A stretch of DNA of 64,000 nt from Winogradskyella sp. (lineage in GTDB: Bacteria; Bacteroidota; Bacteroidia; Flavobacteriales; Flavobacteriaceae), in assembly GCF_028289625.1 (NCBI RefSeq), contig NZ_JANQOM010000045.1, positions 1 through 64,000 of the forward strand, given 5' to 3'. The notes under the pieces are model-generated. The model searched no databases. It saw only the letters and a list, made by a program, of their open reading frames with translations, and had not been told where the DNA came from. Numbering within the stretch: the first letter of the stretch is position 1; each line of letters starts with the position of its first letter. Positions 59,481 through 64,000 of this stretch are shown here, one piece after another. The position numbers were made by a program, and so were the translations under genes.

Positions 59481-61202
59481 ATGAAAATAAATATTCATAA
59501 AATAGTCACCCTAGTATTAATATTTCCACTGCTAAGTAATGCACAATTAGAGAATGCGAATTGGTATTTTGGCGATAATGTAATTAGTAGCCAAAATGGT
59601 GGTGGATTAAATTTTAATAATGGTACAGTTTCTGTGCTTACAGATGGTAAAACGGAAGATGCCTTTTCGTCCACTGCAACTGTTAGTGACGAAAATGGTA
59701 ACCTTTTATTTTATACGGATGGAAGTTCTGTTTGGAATAAAAATCATAACAAAATGTCTGGGGGCAATAACTCTCTTAATGGGTTTTATACTGTTTCTGT
59801 TGTTCCTTTCCCAGGAGATAGTGATAAATATTATATTTTTACTATTGGTTCTGATGGTACATTTAACTTAGATTATTTTTACTCAATTGTTGATATGAGT
59901 TTAAACAATGGTCTTGGAAATGTAGATACGAACTCACTAAATACAAACTTAAATATTTTACCATATACATCATTCAATCCTGATGGTTCCTTTGATATAA
60001 AGGGTGAAATGCAAAGAAAAAGTAATATAGTAGTTGCTAAGCATTCTGATGGTGAATCATACTGGCTTATTTTGAATCCTTTTGATGTTTTTTTTGTATT
60101 AAAAATTGATAGTAATGGAATATCATCAAATCCAATTATTTATGACGAAGGTAATCCCTCTTTAGACTATAATTTGAATATTCGTGGGGCATCAGGAATG
60201 AGTATCTCTCCTAATAACGATAAAATAAGCTATTACTGTAACAGAGCGAATGGAGGTAATCAATCAAATCTATTTACAATCCTAAACTTCAATAACTCAA
60301 GTGGTCAATTAAGTCCTTCATTCTTTACTGTTGACAATCCCAATTTTGCAATGCCAGGTTATGCATCTGAATTTTCTGGGAATGGCAATTATCTATATTT
60401 ATTAGTTGGAGGCGGCTTCAGTTATGAGATTTTTCAATTTGACCTACAAAATACAAATATCAATCCTGTATCTATTGGTTTATCATTGCCATTACCACTA
60501 TCTGATAACCCTGAAACCGACTTACCTACAATGGTAAGAGGCATTGATGGTAAAATATATGTGCCAAATAATAATAATTTTTTAGGAGTAATCAATAACC
60601 CTAACTTGTTTGGAACTAATTCAAACTACGTAAATAATCAAATAGATTTAGGCACAAATGTTATTGCAAAGAAGCTCCCCCAACAAGTTCAGAATCAAAT
60701 TAATAACAATTGTCCAGACAATTTAACTATAACTCAAACAGTCTCTAATGGAACTAATGACATCCAAGAGGCTTCCAATTGGATTGTTGCACTTAATGTA
60801 ATTGAAAATGCCGCAAATGCCGAGTACGATGCTGGTAATTTTGTGAAACTTCAAAGAGGATTCCATGCCAGAGCAGGGTCAACATTTAGAGCTTATATAG
60901 ATGGTTGCTTAAATACGCAACCAGTTGCCAAAAATTCTATATTCAATAATGATAAAATATCAGATAATCAAATCGTTATTTTCCCGAACCCGGCTAAGGA
61001 CAAGGTTCGTTTATCTCATAATCAGATGAATATTCAATCATTTGAACTCTATGATATTCATGGAAGAACAGTTATTAATAATAATAACTTAAACTCGAGC
61101 AAACATACGATTGATGTCAGTTCTTTTGAAAAAGGCTTTTATATTATAAGAATTGTATTAGAAGATAATTCCGTTATCACCAAAAATCTAGTCATAAAGT
61201 AA
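59481..61202 (+). CDS. Secreted beta-propeller-like protein with 3-coathanger stack and T9SS tail
   Basis: A 573-residue secreted protein. Signal peptide MKINIHKIVTLVLIFPLLSNA, then a beta-propeller-like region at about 25-400 (WYFGDNVISSQNGGGLNF, FTIGSDGTFNLDYFYSIVDMS). From 410 to 480 is a 3-coathanger stack-like unit (NAEYDAGNFVKLQRGFHARAGSTFRAYIDGC). The last 75 residues form a type-A T9SS sorting tail: VIFPNPAKDKVRL, ELYDIHGRTVI, DVSSFEKGFYIIRI, ending KNLVIK. It would be exported by the type IX system to the cell surface. It is 8 bases behind the preceding gene. The ligand is unknown. Confidence 0.82.
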   Translation: MKINIHKIVTLVLIFPLLSNAQLENANWYFGDNVISSQNGGGLNFNNGTVSVLTDGKTEDAFSSTATVSDENGNLLFYTDGSSVWNKNHNKMSGGNNSLNGFYTVSVVPFPGDSDKYYIFTIGSDGTFNLDYFYSIVDMSLNNGLGNVDTNSLNTNLNILPYTSFNPDGSFDIKGEMQRKSNIVVAKHSDGESYWLILNPFDVFFVLKIDSNGISSNPIIYDEGNPSLDYNLNIRGASGMSISPNNDKISYYCNRANGGNQSNLFTILNFNNSSGQLSPSFFTVDNPNFAMPGYASEFSGNGNYLYLLVGGGFSYEIFQFDLQNTNINPVSIGLSLPLPLSDNPETDLPTMVRGIDGKIYVPNNNNFLGVINNPNLFGTNSNYVNNQIDLGTNVIAKKLPQQVQNQINNNCPDNLTITQTVSNGTNDIQEASNWIVALNVIENAANAEYDAGNFVKLQRGFHARAGSTFRAYIDGCLNTQPVAKNSIFNNDKISDNQIVIFPNPAKDKVRLSHNQMNIQSFELYDIHGRTVINNNNLNSSKHTIDVSSFEKGFYIIRIVLEDNSVITKNLVIK

Positions 61203-61219
61203 ACGACAACGTTTAGATA

Positions 61220-61256
61220 AAAAAAGCCGATTAGTTTTACTAATTGGCTTTTTTTA
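61220..61256 (+). terminator. Terminator of the surface-protein pair
   Basis: AAAAAAGCC...ATTAG pairs with CTAAT...GGCTTTTTT with one mismatch; a long T-run follows. Confidence 0.85.
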
Positions 61257-61266
61257 TTTTTGGCTT

Positions 61267-61968
61267 ATGAGATTAATTTGTGCTTTTTGTTGGCTTTTTA
61301 TGTTTTATAGTTGTGAGGACAAACCAACTCCTAAACAAACAAATTCTATAGTTCCTAAAGATACCATTGTAAAAAAGGTTAAGGAGGTTCCTAAAACGGA
61401 GACTGAATCGGAGTATCCTTTATTGACAGACAACAATGCCATGGAGTATTTCTTGGAATATGAAAAAGAGCATAAGGAAAATAAAGTAAGAATCACCACA
61501 GATTTTGGTATTATCGACATTCAACTTTATGATAAGACCAAATTCCATCGCGCCAATTTTATCTATTTGACTAAACGAAAGTACTTCGACGGGACTCAAT
61601 TTTACAGAGTGGTTAAAAACTTTGTGATTCAAGGGGGTAGTAGTGATGATTATAATATTGCCAAGCGACGTAGAAAAATCGGAAAATACCTTTTACCGCC
61701 AGATACCAAACGTGGCTATACCCATAAACGCGGAGCAGTGTCTATGCCGAGCAGCGAAATTGAAAATGCCTATAAACTGGCATCACCTTTTCAGTTCTTT
61801 ATCATTAACCGTATTGGTGGAGCCGATTATTTAGATGAGGATTACACGGTGTTTGGTGAGGTGATTCGCGGTATGGACGTGGTTGATAAAATCAATGCCG
61901 TAGACACCGATGAAGGAGATTGGCCACTACACAATGTGTATATACGGAAAGTAGAAATTATAAAATAA
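61267..61968 (+). CDS. Peptidyl-prolyl cis-trans isomerase (cyclophilin) lipoprotein
   Basis: A 233-residue exported protein. It begins MRLICAFCWLFMFYSC, where Cys16 fits a lipobox. A charged linker follows to about 75, then the cyclophilin domain: TDFGIIDIQLYDKTKFHRANFIYLTKRKYFDG, YRVVKNFVIQGG (the catalytic Arg segment), RGAVSMPSSEIENAYKLASPFQFFI, and VFGEVIRGMDVVDKINAVDTD. It would help fold envelope proteins in the periplasm or at the outer membrane. It stands before the M3 peptidase gene and after a terminator. Confidence 0.93.
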   Translation: MRLICAFCWLFMFYSCEDKPTPKQTNSIVPKDTIVKKVKEVPKTETESEYPLLTDNNAMEYFLEYEKEHKENKVRITTDFGIIDIQLYDKTKFHRANFIYLTKRKYFDGTQFYRVVKNFVIQGGSSDDYNIAKRRRKIGKYLLPPDTKRGYTHKRGAVSMPSSEIENAYKLASPFQFFIINRIGGADYLDEDYTVFGEVIRGMDVVDKINAVDTDEGDWPLHNVYIRKVEIIK

Positions 61969-62030
61969 TTAAGACTTCCCTTTTCAATTTTTAATACCTT
62001 GTAGTTTGTAATTTCCAAAAACTAACTACA

Positions 62031-64000
62031 ATGATCTCTAAATCCATTAAAGCTGCAGTTCTATGCAGTGTTATTCTATGTTCCAGCTGTAAAGAAGAAC
62101 CAAAAACCGATGATAAGTTAATGACGGATAATATCTTATTGCAAGAATGGGAAGGACCTCACCAAGGTGTACCTGCGTTTGATAAAATGAATGTAGCTGA
62201 TGTAAAAGAAGCTGTAGAAAAAGGTATGGAGCTGCAATTAAAAGAGGTTGATGCTATTGCCAATAATGAAGAGAATCCCACTTTTGAAAATACCATAGTA
62301 GCCATGGAAAGCGCCGGAAAAGCACTAAATCGTGTGTTTACCTATTACGGTATTCTCAGCAGCAATATGTCTTCGCCTGAGTTTAGGGAAGTACAGGCAG
62401 AGTTGGCTCCAAAATTGTCGGAATTCCGATCTAAAATTTCGCAAAATGAAAATCTGTTTCAACGTATCAAAGCAGTATATGATGCTTCTCAAAAAAATCC
62501 TTTAGAAGCTCAAGAGCAACGTGTTGTCGATTTAATTTATAAACGATTCGAAATAAGCGGTGCTAATCTTGATGCCGAAAAGAAAAAACGTTATGCAGAG
62601 ATTAACAAAGAATTGTCAACACTTTACACAAAGTTTTCTAACAATGTTTTGCATGATGAAGAAAACTATGTTTCCTATTTAACCAAAGACCAGCTCGGAG
62701 GTTTATCGGAAGGTTATATAAAATCTGCTGCTAAAATTGCTTCAGATAAAGGGCAAGATGGCAAATATGCCATAACCAATACACGTTCTTCCATGGATCC
62801 GTTTTTAACTTACTCAACCGAACGTTGGCTTCGCAAGCAAGTTTGGGAAAACTATTATTCACGAGGAGACAATGGTGACGAGTATGACAACAACGCTATT
62901 ATTGCCGAAATTCTAAAACTTCGCAAAGAACGCGTTGGCTTATTGGGCTACGACAATTATGCCGAATGGAGATTACAAGACCGAATGGCAAAGCATCCAG
63001 ATAATGCCATGGAACTTATGCTTAAAGTTTGGCCAGCCTCTACGGCAAGAGTCAAAGAGGAAGTTGCCGATATGCAAACTGTAGCCAATGAACTTGGAGA
63101 TAACATTACCATAGAACCTTGGGATTATCGTTATTATGCCGAAAAAGTACGTCAGAAAAAGTACGACCTAGATAGCGATGAAGTGAAACAATACCTCCAA
63201 TTAGACAAACTTACTGATGCTATGTTTTTTGTTGCTGGTGAATTGTTCAATTATAAATTCACGCCAGTTGAAGAAGGATCAGTTCCTGTTTTTCATGAAG
63301 ATGTTAATGTCTGGGAAGTTACCGATAAAGATTCTGGCAAACATGTTGGGCTTTGGTACTTAGACCCTTATGCTCGTGAAGGTAAACGTTCTGGTGCTTG
63401 GGCTACAACTTACAGATATTACACTACGTTTGAAGGCGAAACCAATGTTTTAGCGTCTAATAATTCCAACTTTGTAAAGCCTGCTCCGGGTGAAGCCGTT
63501 TTAGTATCTTGGGATGATGCCACTACATTCTTTCATGAGTTTGGGCACGCCCTTCATTTCTTTGCGGCAGATGTAAAATATCCAACATTACAAGGAGGTG
63601 TTAGGGATTACACTGAGTTTCAATCGCAATTATTAGAACGATGGTTATCTACTGATAAAGTGATCAACCAATTTTTGGTGCACTATGAAACAGGAGAACC
63701 CATTCCAGCAGAATTAGTTGAAAAAATCAAAAAAGCTTCAACATTCAATCAAGGTTTTGGTACTACTGAATACTTGGCTTCAGCGCTAATCGATATGAAA
63801 TTACACTTGGCAGATCCTACTGATATAGATATCGACAAATTTGAACGCGAAACTTTAGACGAATTGGGTATGCCTAAAGAACTGCCTATGCGTCATCGCA
63901 CACCTCATTTCGGACATGTATTTTCTGGAGAAGGATATGCTACTGCTTACTATGGCTATATGTGGGCAGATGTATTAACCAGTGATGCTTCAGAAGCATT
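62031..64000 (+). CDS. M3 family oligopeptidase (Dcp/OpdA type), lipoprotein, 5' part (cut by window edge)
   Basis: The first 656 residues of a zinc peptidase, running off the window without a stop. It begins MISKSIKAAVLCSVILCSSC, a lipoprotein signal with Cys20. The helical M3 front part (NPLEAQEQRVVDLIY, NKELSTLYTKFSNNVLHDEENYVSYLTK) leads to the active site HEFGH at residues 502-506 in TTFFHEFGHALHFF, with the third ligand Glu in the following DYTEFQSQLLERW. M3 enzymes of this kind cut short peptides, or remove C-terminal dipeptides for Dcp. The lipobox implies an outer-membrane-attached, periplasm-facing location, unlike cytosolic OpdA. The open frame is continuous by my reading. Confidence 0.9.
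   Translation, partial: MISKSIKAAVLCSVILCSSCKEEPKTDDKLMTDNILLQEWEGPHQGVPAFDKMNVADVKEAVEKGMELQLKEVDAIANNEENPTFENTIVAMESAGKALNRVFTYYGILSSNMSSPEFREVQAELAPKLSEFRSKISQNENLFQRIKAVYDASQKNPLEAQEQRVVDLIYKRFEISGANLDAEKKKRYAEINKELSTLYTKFSNNVLHDEENYVSYLTKDQLGGLSEGYIKSAAKIASDKGQDGKYAITNTRSSMDPFLTYSTERWLRKQVWENYYSRGDNGDEYDNNAIIAEILKLRKERVGLLGYDNYAEWRLQDRMAKHPDNAMELMLKVWPASTARVKEEVADMQTVANELGDNITIEPWDYRYYAEKVRQKKYDLDSDEVKQYLQLDKLTDAMFFVAGELFNYKFTPVEEGSVPVFHEDVNVWEVTDKDSGKHVGLWYLDPYAREGKRSGAWATTYRYYTTFEGETNVLASNNSNFVKPAPGEAVLVSWDDATTFFHEFGHALHFFAADVKYPTLQGGVRDYTEFQSQLLERWLSTDKVINQFLVHYETGEPIPAELVEKIKKASTFNQGFGTTEYLASALIDMKLHLADPTDIDIDKFERETLDELGMPKELPMRHRTPHFGHVFSGEGYATAYYGYMWADVLTSDASEA

Overview
The window is chromosomal DNA of a marine-type member of the Flavobacteriaceae (phylum Bacteroidota). 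This rests on low GC content, type IX secretion (T9SS) sorting tails on two exported proteins, a PUR-alpha-like (DUF3276) protein, several SusC/BtuB-style TonB receptors, DPP7-type S46 and S15/S9 peptidases, and promoter elements of the Bacteroidota form TAnnTTTG. Shine-Dalgarno sequences are rarely evident, as expected. Genus and species cannot be fixed. I see no rRNA or tRNA genes, no insertion sequence, no CRISPR array and no prophage.

Layout. 1-2.1 kb: 5' part of hemN (minus strand), a YdeI-like protein and a lipoprotein. 2.1-4.9 kb: two tandem G3E (CobW/COG0523) GTPases, only the second with the CxCC metal motif, separated by a 7-1-7 Fur-family-like palindrome. 4.9-12.3 kb: three consecutive exported serine peptidases (S15-like, S9, S46/DPP7). 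12.4-15 kb: an LCIB-type beta-carbonic anhydrase candidate, a Crp-family regulator, a SnoaL-like protein and a YceI protein. 15-16.5 kb: guaB. 16.6-24.7 kb: a haem/iron acquisition locus with a HmuR-like TonB receptor and HmuY-like lipoprotein on plus, diverging from a DUF6607-ankyrin-DUF2271-PepSY/flavoreductase operon on minus. 24.7-28.4 kb: HMG-CoA lyase, a LysE exporter, a spondin_N/T9SS protein and pyrD carrying a REP-like insertion. 28.5-36.6 kb: a universal stress protein, then a minus-strand operon of a TolC protein fused to an ABC substrate-binding domain, an adaptor, an RND pump and a potassium channel.

36.7-40.8 kb: a truncated pepT copy, a zinc-motif-less ROK kinase, intact pepT, an SRPBCC protein and a second YdeI/DUF1801 protein. 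40.8-43.9 kb: the housekeeping group yajC-DUF1573-nusB plus an amino-acid dehydrogenase. 44-50.4 kb: an ABC exporter, PUR-alpha, an M14 peptidase, a CsaA-like protein, a thioredoxin-like protein and a GNAT acetyltransferase. 50.4-58.3 kb: TonB, a TonB receptor, lysoplasmalogenase, type II NADH dehydrogenase, an ECF sigma factor with a membrane partner, an acyltransferase and a Nudix hydrolase. 58.4-64 kb: two exported surface proteins, a lipoprotein cyclophilin and the 5' part of an M3 oligopeptidase.

The overall theme is a heterotroph living on protein and polymers: at least six exported or cytosolic peptidases, TonB-linked uptake, haem capture and envelope export. The most unusual items are the haem locus with its interleaved divergent promoters, the ABC-binding/TolC fusion, the CxCC-less GTPase, the LCIB-type carbonic anhydrase, the pepT remnant beside the ROK gene and the in-frame REP-like insertion in pyrD. 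All functional calls come from reading motifs by eye; no database search was run.
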